A DNA stretch of 64,000 nucleotides, from the NCBI RefSeq assembly GCF_008831285.2, contig NC_045147.1, positions 2,320,001 to 2,384,000 on the forward strand, written 5' to 3'. The stretch is from Nymphaea colorata. Its lineage: Eukaryota; Streptophyta; Magnoliopsida; Nymphaeales; Nymphaeaceae. The notes below the pieces were generated by a model. It was not told the origin of the DNA and ran no database searches. It saw only the letters and a list, made by a program, of their open reading frames with translations. The position numbers were made by a program, and so were the translations under genes. Below, in pieces: positions 12,401 through 24,600 of this stretch. Every line of letters begins with the position of its first letter. Position 1 is the first letter of the stretch.

Positions 12401-15400
12401 TCTTGAAACTGCATTTACAGTCAGCTATTGGATCAGTAGCAGCTGCAGCTGAGCAAGCCTTTATTCCTTATGCAGAAAGACTTCTTGAACTGATGAAGTT
12501 CTTCATGGTGTTGACTAAGGATGAAGACCTTTGTTCACGTGCAAGGGCCACTGAACTTGTGGGCATAATTGCAATGGCTGTTGGTCGAGCTAAGATGGAA
12601 CCAATATTGCCTCCTTTTATTGAAGCTGCCATATCGGTAATCAGTCAGTCACTTATTTCCATTATAATCTGGTCCACTTTTTCTTTTGATGACTGTTCCA
12701 TTTGTAACAGGGTTTTGCGTTGGAATTTAGTGAACTTCGAGAATATACTCATGGTTTCTTTAGCAATATAGCAGAGCTCTTAGATGATGGATTCACACAG
12801 GTGGTATTTCTTGTCTTATGGTGATGTCTCACTCAAAACATTTTGTATTGAGGTATATTGCATCTGGGGCTAATTTACCATGTTCTGCTAATTGATCATC
12901 CTGTAAATAGTACCTTCCACATGTGATGCCTCTGGCCGTTGCTTCCTGCAATCTTGATGATGGCTCTGCGCTGGACATTGATGAAACTGATGATGAAGGC
13001 AATGAAAATGGATTTATTAGCATCTCTTCTGACAATGAAGATAATGATGAACCAAGAGTTCGGCATATCAGTATAAGAACAGGAGTCTTGGATGAGAAAG
13101 CAGCAGCTACCCAAGCTATAGGGCTGTTTGCATTGCACACTAAGAGTTCCTTTACACCGTATCCTTGTTCCTGTTTAGATGCCAAGTTTGTTAGAATAAA
13201 TAGAAAAGCCATATTCCATACACCATAAAAATAAAAGAGAAAGAGATGGAAAACATGCAAATTTCAGATATCATCCTTGACTTCTACTAGTTATTTTGAT
13301 GAAGTATTGAAGATTTTGATCAAGCATGCTGGCTATTTTCATGAGGATGTGCGCCTGCAGGCAATTATTTCTTTGCAACGTTAGTGTTTTTTTTAACTCA
13401 TCTTTTTACCTTGCCATGCTTGCATCTTATTTTTGGCATGCTCTTATTACTCCAAGAGCATAAGATGCTGAATGTCTTAGATGTGGACCTTAAGAAATTC
13501 ATTTATTTCCTTTCTTCCAACTAATGCCAACACAAACTTCAGCCATTTAAGTTTTCTTTAATGTGATGCCCATGACAGATATGCCTGCTTTTGCATATGT
13601 TCCTGTGTTACATAGTTGAGCTAAGGTGATGGATACTTATTTTCATTAAGGGTTTGTGTACAAAGAATTATTCCGTAATATGACTATTGAGTATTGTACT
13701 TGTCCATTCAGGCTTTCTGTTGCCATTGCATGTGCTGAACATTAAAATCGGTTCTGTCTTTTTCTGTTACTACTTGTATTGTCAAATACGCATCATATTG
13801 GCCCCTTACTGAAACATTGGAGGGTCCCATACAGGTCTTTCAAATCAACCAATGCTGCCCAAATCAGCTTATTTGCAATTGGCATTCCCATTTGAAAATA
13901 TCCCTAGAAATAGATGGATCCACCCATATTCTCTGCATAAGGCCTCACCTTCTCTTCATTTTCCAATTTCATTATTGGACGCCAGCCTAGGCCTCTTATG
14001 AATATTTAATTTTTCAGTTTTTAAATATAAAGTCATTTTAAAAGTGCTGTGTCAGACTGATCCATATCATCTGATACAGCCTGATTTACTATATTGTTCA
14101 GCAAAATGGTATGTGTCATGTGTCAATGCTAACATTGAATTTCCATATTCTTTCTGCCACATTCTGGCATATGTGGAGACCTTGATATTCTACTTTGTCC
14201 AGCTGAACCCCATTTTTATTTGCTTTTTCTTATAGAACTACTAGCTTTTGTTCTTTTCATGGCCATTTTTCTATATGCACCCTAAATTGTTTGCTATGTA
14301 GGCCTACATCAATAGCATTCTTGGTGTAGATTAATTTGCATTTTGAACACCAAAAAGGAGAATAAAACTATGGTTGCAAATATTAGATGGAAATAGTACT
14401 TGAATGGTTTATCAAGTTTTGATTTCCAGTTGGTTACTGTAAGTTACAAAATGGTGCCCATCATTATCTTCATCTCCAAGATGCAAATTTCTCTTTCCTT
14501 CATCCATCTATCAAATTGTAAGGAACCACTACGAACAGATGTCTTGTTTTCTCTGTTTGTCACTCATATTTTATGTTAACCTGTTTATTTTATTGTTTAC
14601 TATTTCTCATACTTTTCTTAGTTTATCCATTTTTTTCTTTCTGCTTCTCCCCTAACTAATATATCTGATTTGTATTGTCAAATAAGTACACCTGATATCC
14701 TCTTTTAGAAAATTGAAGGTCCATGTTGGTAATCTTTCCTACCATTTACATGTTTAACTTACTCTTGTACTTAAAGGGAGACTGAGAGCTTCATAAATGA
14801 ATTAAATGGACATTGTTATATCAGGGCATGTGGATCGATCATTTTGTCTTATTTCTGACAGATAACAAATGTCACATGTCTTTCATATGCTAATTTCTTT
14901 CCTAATTCTTCCATTCCAGATATTTTCACAGCCACACAGGCTGCTTTTCCAGCTTTAAATGTAAGTTGATATTCTGAACATTTCACAGTTTCAGTACATT
15001 TTGTTATAGGTTGGCATGTTCCACTTCCTCATTTGTCTTCTGATCCAGCTTTTAAGTGTTTCCTATGTGAGTTCCTGGGTGAAATATTACCTTTGTCCTC
15101 TAGAATTTGTTGTCTGCAAAAATATTACATAATGAAAATTGGAGCCAATCCTGTGCCGTTGAACACGTACTAAACAGGATGGTTATTTTGTTGTGTTTGC
15201 TCTGATTTGTCAGGTTAATCCGTCAATGTGTTGACATACTTCTTTTTTCTTGCAGAGTTTGTCTGCAGAAAGTAAACATGTTCTGGGTAAATTTATATAT
15301 CACCAGCATTCTTAGATTCTATATTTCATCCTTTGTGCTTTCTTGGTTTCAAAAGTTTGATTTTGCCTGCTCTAGATACGGTCATGAATATCTATCTAAG

Positions 15401-17209
15401 AACATTGAAAGAAGATGATGATAAGGAAGTTGTTGCTCAGACATGTACAAGCATAGTGGAGATAGTTAATTCCTGTGGCTATGCACCTATTGAATGTTGT
15501 AAGTAGGAGCTTTAGTTGTTTTCTGTGATTGAAAATTGCACTGGACCAAAGGTGTCTTTCTGAATATTTGTTTTTTTCTGATTGCATGACTTGATCTCAG
15601 ATATGCCACATCTTGTTGAGACAACTTTAGCACTCTTGCGTGAGGAAACAGCATGCCAACAATTGGATTCTGATAGTGATATTGACGAGAATGATGTTGA
15701 ACACGATGATGCTCTTATGGACGCAGTTTTTGACATCCTTCCTGCTTTTGCAAAGTGCATGGGTCCGCAGTTTGAGTCCATATTTTCAACCTTTTATCAG
15801 CCTCTAATGAAATTCGCGGTAGGTATTTTAGACATCATTTGAAACTTTCCGCAGCTCCTGGTGATTGTTAAGAGAGAAAGTTAGTATGTCATATGATTTT
15901 ATTGGAATAACAGAAAGCATCACGTCCTCCTGAAGATCGAACAATGGTTGTTGCTTGCCTTGCTGAGGTGGCTCAGCATATGGGTAGCCCTATTGCACTT
16001 TATGTTGAAGTAAGATGCCATGTTTTCAAACTGATTTTCATTTCTATGCTTTCTTACATGGAAACTAACTTATCATGACATCAGAGAATCATGCCACTTG
16101 TACTGAAAGAGATAGCATCCTCGGAGGCAACAAATAGAAGGAATGCTGCTTTTTGTGTTGGTGAGCTTTGCAAAAATGGTGGGGAGCCTGCTGTAAAGTA
16201 TCCTCCTCACACTTTGTTGTTGTGGAAATGCCTGAAATGGGTCTGTGGCCTGTTAGCTGCCGATCATTTGGAACTACTTAGTCAATCATTCCATTTTTGG
16301 GATGATATATCAGATCTAAGATGAGCAGAAGTTAGAAAAAAAAAAATTCTGTTGTCGAGTTTCTTATGTGGACCCTGTAGCTTGATTGGTAATGAGAACA
16401 GAACAATGATTGAAGACATAGTGTGAGCTCTAGTTTAGGAAACAAGTGCTCTCCCTGTCTCTTTCTCTCTCACTCTCCCTCTATATATATAAATGAATGA
16501 CATGGCTTTTGGCAAAGTGAATATATTTTCCTCAGTCTTGCTTTGTGATTTGCTAGCATTTTCTTGAATACGGGACTGTATTCCTTCATTGGTTACTAGA
16601 TACTATAATGATATACTACGTGGGCTTTATCCGATGTTTGGAGATTCCGAAGTGGATGCTGTTAGGGACAATGCTGCTGGTGCTGTTGCAAGAATGATTA
16701 TGACACAACCTCAACTCATTCCATTAAACCAGGTTTGTAACCAATTATTAAGCATTGTTCACTTGTGTATGTAATGTTTAAATTCTATTTTAATTGCAAT
16801 TTGGCAGGTGTTGCCAGTTTTGCTCAAGGCGTTACCACTGAAGGATGATCTTGAGGAGTCCATGCCTGTTTATGGTTGCCTTTGTAGCCTAATTGTATCC
16901 AGTAACCCTGAGGTGATGGAAGTTCAGAAGTTCTCCTTAATTGTCTTGTATATTTCTCAATATATCATTATTGTCGGACATTATTGAGCATATACTTTTT
17001 TTTTTCAGATACGTTCTTTTATCCCTGAGGTTATCCGAGTTTTTGGCCAAATTGTGATGTCATCGGAAGAGAGTTCTGAAGTTAAAGCTCAAGTTGGCAG
17101 GGCCTTTTGCCATCTGGTTTCATGCTACGGTGATCAGATTCAACCTATCATGGGCAGCCTCCCACCTGATCAAGCTAATGCTCTGCTTGCATTTGCAAAT
17201 AAGCATTAA
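3379..17209 (+). CDS. IMB4: Importin-4 / IMB4-type importin-beta (karyopherin), 20 exons
   Basis: This is a nuclear transport receptor of the importin-beta superfamily, closest to plant IMB4/importin-4, which is thought to carry cargo such as histones through the nuclear pore under Ran-GTP control. Exons: 3379-3653, 7233-7365, 8493-8629, 8766-8811, 11298-11510, 11602-12108, 12184-12318, 12421-12636, 12711-12800, 12911-13158, 13291-13379, 14920-14960, 15256-15286, 15376-15498, 15601-15818, 15914-16009, 16085-16197, 16600-16732, 16808-16912, 17009-17209. They total 3150 nt, coding for 1049 aa, close to the roughly 1050 aa usual for the family. Residues 18-31 (DARKKAEEQIEQF region) form the importin-beta N-terminal motif. 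The rest is HEAT-type helical repeats, with acidic loops near residues 303-313, 600-635 and 784-798. ATG 3379 is the first in frame. No frameshift or internal stop was seen. Intron 1 (3.6 kb) and intron 4 (2.5 kb) are swollen by repeats. Family identity is firm; cargo is inferred. Confidence 0.95.
4609..5375. mobile_element. Inverted-repeat element (MITE-like) in importin intron 1
   Basis: The left end TGTTGTCAAGGCGCAGGTG matches the reverse complement of the right end, TGTTGTCAAGGTGTCACC. A further palindromic piece, CGCCTAGGCG, lies just inside the right end. The interior is very AT-rich and carries many degenerate copies of a TATAACAGTATA-type motif (about 4890–5310). There is no transposase. 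I found no exact flanking duplication. Confidence 0.55.
4890..5310. repeat. Degenerate TATAACAGTATA-type AT-rich repeats
   Basis: Short variants of TATAACAGTATAATACATGT recur irregularly, about every 20–40 bp, across this part of importin intron 1. They sit inside the inverted-repeat element and look like local slippage expansion, not a regular tandem array. Confidence 0.5.
6437..6480 (+). repeat. Compound microsatellite (TG)14(AG)8
   Basis: An uninterrupted TG run is followed directly by an AG run inside importin intron 1. It is a likely polymorphic marker. Open frames across it are meaningless. Confidence 0.95.
9215..9793. repeat. 289-bp tandem duplication in importin intron 4
   Basis: Two head-to-tail copies, 9215–9503 and 9504–9793, differ by only a few single-base indels and substitutions. 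The unit is AT-rich, without coding features, and each copy ends with the same AACGGCAAGG sequence. The near identity marks a recent local duplication. Confidence 0.9.
10191..10893. mobile_element. hAT-like MITE in importin intron 4
   Basis: The ends are CAATGTTGTTAAAATCGGTT and, reverse-complemented, CAGTGCTATTAAAATCGGTT, matching at 17 of 20. The flanks are GTTGATAC (10183–10190) and GTTGATAT (10894–10901), an 8-bp target duplication with one mismatch, as expected for hAT insertions. The 703-bp interior is AT-rich with no transposase, so the element is non-autonomous. It adds to the large size of this intron. Confidence 0.75.
13159..13290 (+). other. Probable U12-type (minor spliceosome) intron 10 of importin
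   Basis: The donor reads GTATCCTTG, matching the U12 consensus RTATCCTT at all eight positions. A branch-site-like CCTTGAC (13275–13281) places the branch A 10 nt before the acceptor AG, in the tight U12 window. The junction is fixed by the protein frame (FTPYFDE). The termini are GT–AG, one of the two common U12 subtypes. Confidence 0.8.
16198..16599 (+). other. Probable U12-type intron 17 of importin
   Basis: The donor GTATCCTCC matches seven of eight U12 donor positions. TTCCTTCAT at 16581–16589 resembles the branch consensus TTCCTTRAY, with its A 11 nt from the acceptor. The junction is set by the frame (AVKYYNDIL). Support is slightly weaker than for intron 10. Confidence 0.6.
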
Positions 17210-19100
17210 TGTGGAATATTCCTGTAAATTATCATGGTCTTGTCATCCTTTTTCTATTTCTCTACAATTCTTTTGGCGGTTTGGTTCTGAATGGCCACAA
17301 GAAAATACCAATATGTGAGGTATGATTTCGTCTCCTTTCCCTTTGTGTAAGTTTTCTCAATCTTTGTGGAAGCACAAGTTTCTCATTTTGTTTTTGTGGC
17401 AGACTCCAACCATCCAGTGAAGGCAGGAGAAGTACCTGTTGTCGTGTTCTTTTAATCTGGTGTCCTGGCTGGAGTTTCTCCAGTTTTGTTCGTTAAGGTT
17501 TCTTTGAGTTGTTTTGCTATTAGTGTTTTATGAAAATTGTTTTGCTTTCACAAGAAAGTTCAATGAGGTTTAGGCAAATATACAAGAAATGTCTGGCGTG
17601 GGTGCTAATTTTTTGGGAGGGTTTGTAGTCCTTGTCGAAATCAATAATGTGTCATCTATTAGATGTATGAGGTGTAATTTGTTATTCTTTGATGTATTGA
17701 GTGTAATTTCGTACTATAGTAAAATACCAAATGAATGGTTTTAGGTTTTGTGATGCTTAAGTGCGGTCTCCTTATCTCTTATTGCTACTAACTGTTGTTT
17801 CAGTATTTGTTCTATCCCTTCTTTCTTAGCTTGCCAAGTTGGGAACTCGTCACCAGTTAAATGGTGTGTCATTTGTACCGTCACCTGGCACAGTGGTACA
17901 AATGTGTTGATAACCAAAGTTTTTAATACCATTTTATCCATCTTTTTTCTATATGTTGTAAATATTCACAAAAGAGAAGATGTTGCTTCATGCTAGGCAG
18001 TTTTGCTTATAAAAAAAGGGCTATCCAAAACAGGTGAAAAACGTTTGTCAAAATTGGACACTCCACTTAACAAAAACATTTCTCGTAGGATCCATCTTAT
18101 TGTGGAGCGTTATGATTGCCGTTTTTTTCTCTTTGATGTTTTTGGGTTTTGAAGGAAATTGCATTGTCGAGACCAGTACGCCCACCTTGAGGGCCTACAC
18201 CTGCTTAGGCTTCTGCAAGGGGTTACAGGAGACCAACCATTGTCATACCTGCTGTTGACCCAACTAACTATGCCAAACTCTTCAGACAAGTTCACTTATG
18301 TAAGAGTTGTTGCAACGGATGGTCTGAGGGTGGGTGGAATTTTTTGTTCAAATTTTTGTATGATAAGAAAGTTGAAGCATCGTGAAAGTGTCATTTCAAA
18401 ACACTGAAAAGTAGACATGTACCTTGAGATGAAAACCGTCTTGTTAGACAATAAGCTTTGTACTCATCCAATTGTTAGACATGACATATTCTTTCTACTC
18501 ACCCAACTTCACTCATGTAAGACACTAAAATTTGATGGTTACATGTCCTGCCCAAGCAAGTAACAAATGGCATTTGCCTAAACAAAATAAGTACAAATGG
18601 CAATGCCTAAGCCAAGTACAAATGACGTCAAAATGATTATGTGTATTTTGTGCAAGACTAAATAATTTTACTTGAAAGTATGTTGAAAGTCTAGGTGGCC
18701 TTTTCAATGTATTTCTTCTTTTTAGTTCTTTTTTCCAAACTTTGGGAGAGAAAATTTACATAAACAAGCTGAAATAGCTAAAACTTTTGACTCTTCTATC
18801 TCGATCAGGGAATGTAGCCTAGCTTTCCTTGTAAAAATTCATTGGCAACAAATAAATGATCAGTTTAGACAATCACAGGAAACATAGAATGTACTAAAGG
18901 TACAAAAGACAAGCAAAAAGTAAATGGATACATCCATCCCGAGCAGGGATTCATTCCTGAGAAGGACCTTGCGGACAATCTCACAATTGGAAAAATCTCA
19001 ATAAAGATCAAAGATTGAAGAGTAACTACTTTGAAATGCACCCAATTGCAATGCACCACAGAAAAATCCATTCATGAGCCTTTAAATTTTCCTAGCTCAT
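17210..19100. other. Importin 3' region and intergenic DNA
   Basis: The first few hundred bases after the TAA probably hold the 3'UTR and polyadenylation region: AT-rich, with GT-rich stretches near 17640–17740. From about 17750 to 19100 there are short frames on both strands with no recognisable domain. I see no gene here. Confidence 0.5.
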
Positions 19101-19541
19101 AACTAAATTGTTGTATCCAATACTACAGCTCTACGGTGTCCAATACTTGAGTCCTACCATCATGATGACTTCTCAAAACCACCGCTGTTGAACGACAACG
19201 GCCTGACTACACCGACTTTTGAGAGTCCGCCTTCTTTAGCTTTCTGACTGGATAAGCAATTTGAATTCTGTCACGGCTGCAAGACTACTAGAATTATGAA
19301 ACCAACTTCCCCAATGGATGGCCATGAACTACATGTCAAAATTAACTTTAACCAAGCAAAAATCTCTTTCCTGGCATTTGACAATGGAGAGCCATGGATT
19401 AGGTCTCCAGGACAACTTTAATCAAACAAAATCTGGAATTTGCATTGAATGGTTCTTAATGAAGGTCACTTAACTGATTCAGGTCAGACAAATCGTTCAA
19501 AGTGCTGGCTACTATAATAGAAGGATCAATCATTTTTCATA

Positions 19542-20428
19542 CCAAAAATGCAATTGTATGTTGTTAGTGTTTCATTGAAGATCAAAGAGAAAGACAATTC
19601 CAATTTCTCCCTTCCGTAAGAGCTTCATGGGTTCCCTTAAGAAAGCACGCACTGGTTTCTTTCGCTATCGCAACTGCCTCCCTTTCCGTGCATTGGCATT
19701 GGCGAAAGAAGAAGCAAAACTTCTTTGACTCAAAAAACACTCGCAAAGCGAAGCTTCAGGGACAACTTTGACTTTCAGAACATCAAGGTTTGATAGATTT
19801 TAGAAAAGAAAAGGAGATTGCCATTCACGCTGACCCTACCAATTGTGGAAAGGAAATTATGAAAGGGAAAAGAGAAATGGCAATTGACACCGCCCAAGTT
19901 GAGTAAATAATCAACATTACTGCAATTATAACTGCCCCCACCACTCCAACTATTAACGTTTTTCTCACTATCATTTATAATGGGTTCTTCACTCACGCTG
20001 GTATTTCCAATAGGGCCAAGACACACTTAATCCACACCTGCGCCCTAAATCCTCATTAGACAACATTAAAATTGATCCTTTCTTTTCAAGAATCTCCTTT
20101 CCTTTCCTGAATTCCATCAAACCTTGATGTCCTGAAACAACCACTAAGAATAATATGAAGAATGTCATTCCATTTTGAGGGTCATATTCGATCCTTTCTA
20201 CAATGCCCATAGACGAAGTGCTTCATTTCAGATCAATTCTTTGCAGCAATCGCTTCAATCCACCCCCTCGGTGAAAAACCATAATTCGCCCTGATGAATT
20301 CTTCTTTGAGAGTGCTTTGATCAAGCCATACACAGAGAATATCACAAAAAATTCATCCCACAAAAATGCAATTGTATGCCATTAGTGTTTCATTGAGGAT
20401 CAAAGAGAAAGACAATTGCAATCTCATT
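19542..20428. repeat. Pair of ~67-bp direct repeats 817 bp apart
   Basis: The segments 19542–19608 and 20359–20428 share about nine bases in ten, including the block TTCATTGA(A/G)GATCAAAGAG, in the same orientation. The DNA between them has short frames only. They could be remnants of element ends or of a partial duplication; I cannot assign them to a family. Confidence 0.6.
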
Positions 20429-20449
20429 CCTAAAGTTGAAGGCCCACAT

Positions 20450-21760
20450 GGTAATACATATGATCTTCATGAAATCAGTCAAAATGTTTGGCAAATATCG
20501 TCCTAACCCAGGTTGAGACACCTATAGATGATTGCATTGTCAGCCTTTCACAAAGACTGTATATTCATGGGACAGAGTAGCCTACATATAATTTTCTTAC
20601 CCATGCCTCTCTAATTTCCAGCCCCCACCACGAAGCTAGTGCCTCACAGATCGAGTTTGTGAAGAAAATCTTAGTGTAAAGCTTAACATCCCAAAATGGC
20701 CACAACATTCCAAAAAACTTCAGCTTAAGAACATGTGGGAGGTTGACTCCTTCTGGAATTCATGCAGAACACACCTGCAAGCCCAAGAAAATTGAAGATG
20801 TCGAAGCCTATTTGCTATTAGGAGTTCTTTTAACTTTTTTTTTTCTGCATGCTAAGAACAATGTCTCTTTGGTTCTAGGAATGGCATCATTGTCCAATGT
20901 CACCTTCCACCTGTTTCCGACCTTTACATTAAAGATCTCTAACTTCATCATACGATATGTCCTTGCTTCCCCGCAAACACAATCATATTCCATGTTAAGG
21001 ATGTAATTTAGCTGGTGAAAATCCATCCATCAATTTGATTCACATTTGTGCTACTTGTTTGGATTGCAAATGGTGGATACATGACAATCTAGTTGATGAG
21101 TGTACTGCTCCCCATCTAGTAGTCCTGGACCTCATGACCAAGGCGAAAGAGGGAGCAGCATCTTCGGGCATCTCCCCACTAACACAATCACTTTAATCCA
21201 ATGTGAATATCTATAGTTAGTACGTGCAGAAAACCATTAGGAACCCCCTGGCTAATAGAAGGAGGCAAAGCCCTAGGTATGTAAATTTGCTGAGCAAACA
21301 TTCCAAGCCAATGGATACACTTGTCATATTTCACGTTGTTTAACAGATAAAAAGAGAATACCTCACTCATGATTTTTAGTTCAAAGGTTACATAGTTCCC
21401 CATCGGTCGATTGCCGAGCAATGAGACGATTAGACTCATCAATACTGGCCCATATTGGGTCGTTCCATGACCAGGAATATTCTACCTTCAACTTGTAGGT
21501 CCATAAGCTATGTCTCCCAGAGTACTTGCTTCTCACAAACATTGCCTATAAGGAATTAGAACAATGAGCCTTAATCACCAAGAATAACATATTAGCCCCG
21601 ATAGCACCAGATAAACTTTCAATTCCTACCCTTCCCCACACTCCATTAGAACGCACATGGAAGTCCAGCTTATAAGGTGCAATTTTCAGTTTTATTTCAA
21701 GTCTCCCCATAGAAATTCTTTCGGTAATCTTCAGAATCTTATAAAAAATTTCCCTAGAAC
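20450..21760 (-). mobile_element. LINE (non-LTR retrotransposon) remnant, 3' part of ORF2
   Basis: On the minus strand, broken frames read, in order, a stretch ending NSL*AMFVRSKYSGRHS followed by LWTYKLKVEYSWSWND (about 21640–21440), and then CRCVLHEF and ESTSHMFL (about 20800–20700). This order is that of plant LINE ORF2 downstream of the reverse transcriptase: the NSLWA..RxKY block, the W-rich segment, and the zf-RVT CxLC…ESxxHLF zinc motif. Stops and frame changes show it is dead. The catalytic reverse transcriptase and endonuclease are not recognisable here. The 5' limit is uncertain because 21760–22000 is too decayed. Confidence 0.65.
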
Positions 21761-23813
21761 CTAAATGTCATGGCTTAGTATTCAAAGATACCACTCACTA
21801 CATGTTTAAGGAGCTGACATAGTTTGCACATAGCATGGACAAGTTACCTATTCTAACTACAAATCCTTTTAAGATTTTTTTTTTTTTAAATCTACCTTGT
21901 CTTCTTCTCATACTTTTCCTATAAAGAATGAGAGACCCAAATAACTCATAAACAATTGGAATTTAAACCCATTGTCACAAAAAATGTGTATGAGTATATA
22001 CGGCAAGGAAAAAGACAACAAACCAATCATCCATGAGAAACACCTCTGATTGTACAATATCACACATGTGGCAAGATAGGTCATATAGGATCTAGTTGCA
22101 TATTAGTTGTCAAGATTGTTGAAAGCATGAACATTGCAAGTGCCAAAGCAATACTTTTAAATTTATCAAAGATAAAAGTGTTCCAAAAGACAACCACATA
22201 CCTTAATTTGGGTGCAAGGCAACATGTGATAAAAGACTTTGGTAATAATCAATTAACAAATGATCATGTCCCTAGTAATCAGTTTTAAAGGAGAAATATG
22301 TTGATTGTTCCTTCCATCGGTCACCATCTTTCTATCGAAAATGAAATTTTCTTTCACTAGCAATACAATAAGAAAGGGTTATGTTGCCTAAAAATGCAGC
22401 CTTTAAATCAGTTGCACTAAGATGAACTTATTGCAGTCTATGTTGAAGAGAAGTTGATTAATGACTAATGTGAGAAATTAAGACATCATGCCTTTGAAGT
22501 TGTATGCCCCATTCTTCTAAATTTTGTTTTGAAGTTGTCATGATCACGAAGTTTTGCTTTGTCTTTTAGAAACAAACTCAACAATTTATATAAGTTCATG
22601 ACGTTTGTCTTTGCATTTACATATTATTAGAGGTATAAAATTAGTTGTATGTAACCCTAACAAGATGTATAACATCAAATCATCCACGGGTTTTGCTGGC
22701 CATTGCTTTAAGAACATAAACAATAATACTGTTGCTGACTTCTTAAGTTCTACATTGAGATTGAACTTGCTAAACATGAGTTTGTGCATGAGAGATACAT
22801 GTGCATACACTATAAGATGCGTTCAAGCCAACAAACTTGCTATGGTAGAGAAAGTCCAAGTTAGAAATGATTGATCAAACCTTTGCCACGTAAGAAAATT
22901 TAAGATTCCTATTGGCCTCTTTTCTAGCTTCATAAAGAAGAAATATGGACATGACAAAGATCCATTTGTGTACTCTACAGATTATAATGTTGAGGAATTT
23001 TGATTCCCATAGCAATATGCTATGCATTCATCATCATTGGCACTATATTCTTATCCCTATTAACATGACTTAAGCCTTATCACTAAAGAACTATGGCATA
23101 TGTTGTATGGGTTTGGATTGCCTTTGATAACATGGATTCTTACTTGATGATAGATAGATCATTATGCTTGCTTTATAGCCTTAGTTTACTTCACACTATG
23201 CCAACTCCTTTTGGTTTCAAATGTAAATGACCAAAATATCAATCACGTCAATTAAATTCATAATTCTGATTCTTAAGACTAATTTTGCATTTGGTGCAAT
23301 TCATTAAGATTTAACAGGGATGCATGAGAAGAAAAATTTGCTAATGAATTAGCTAAGCATTAAACGTTTTTCAATATTCAAATATATATCTAAGGCATAT
23401 GAACTCTAGCTCGCATTTTCTTTTCAATGTTTGTAATCCATATAGGAGAAATTATTTTAAGTTTTCTATCAAAGATTAAGCCTTAAAAAGCTGGAAAATA
23501 TCAACTACTTTAAATTTTTGATTGATGGTTTTATAAGACTAAGATTAGACTCTTAACATCTGGCATGTTCAAAATGGTAATATTTTATAAGTGGGTCCAC
23601 TTATAAGAAAATCATAAGTTAGCTTGGTATGATTGCTGACTAACAAAGATCACACAACCCATAGTTTTTCATATCTAAAGTTTTCCATGACTAAAGTCGA
23701 TAAACTTTTATTGGTTCTCAAATTCTTTGTGCCCATGCATTTTATTATCAAACCAAAAGTCTTGGTCAAATGCAAGGTTTGCTAGATCAAACTCCTCACT
23801 CATTGTTTGGATG

Positions 23814-24600
23814 GAGGGAAAGGGAGAGAAAGGAATTAATGAATGGAAAGGAAAGAATAAAAAAAATTAAGTTGGTTTATACTAATGCTCCTATCCTTGT
23901 AAAAATACTAATTTTATTATTCAACTATATGGTTTGATTGAAGTGTAACACATGTCATTTTTTTTTAAAAAAAAAAAAAAACTATTCTATGTCTATTTTA
24001 TTTTTTATTTTACTTTTGTTTAATTTTTTTTTAAAATGACTTAAATATTTTATAACCTAATTTTCTATTACATGAGAAAATTAACAATAAAAAATAAACT
24101 TTAACAACATAAATTTTCACTGTGCATCGTACTAAAAATATTGGGAAAATAAAATATACCAAGGCGTTCTAGAAATAGCCATATAGGCAAGTGAGTTTAG
24201 CCAAATGCAATAATTCATATTTTTTCGTACTTATTATCACTAACTATAAATAGCACACAATGATAATAACTTCACTTGAAATTGAAAGAGAAAAAACAAT
24301 GTAAAATGTTGTTTAGATAGAAAAATATTAAAAAAAAAAAGACAAGGACTCTCGGTTGCAGTATGTGGTATTGCTTAAAAGACAAGGACTCTCGGTTGCA
24401 GTATGTGGTATTGCTTAACACCCATCTGCATGTCATCCAATAAACTCGTAAAAAAGGGACCTGAGGCATCTTTTATTTATTTATCAAGGGCGTTTTGGTC
24501 GTAATATAAAATATTGACTCCTTTCCCTCCCAATCTTTCCATTTTTGGAGGGATTGGGGAGACATGTATTTTTTCCTTCCTTTCATTCTCATCCAAACAC
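23814..24600. mobile_element. MITE-like element nested in the copia remnant
   Basis: The left end TGTTTGGATGGAGGGAAAGG pairs with the right end, whose reverse complement begins TGTTTGGATGAGAATGAAAG. The interior is AT-rich and repetitive with no coding. It interrupts the copia sequence between the protease and integrase parts. No flanking duplication was resolved. Confidence 0.5.
24341..24420. repeat. 40-bp exact tandem duplication
   Basis: The unit GACAAGGACTCTCGGTTGCA… is present twice, at 24341–24380 and 24381–24420, with a single difference near the end of the second copy. It lies inside the nested MITE-like element. Confidence 0.95.
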
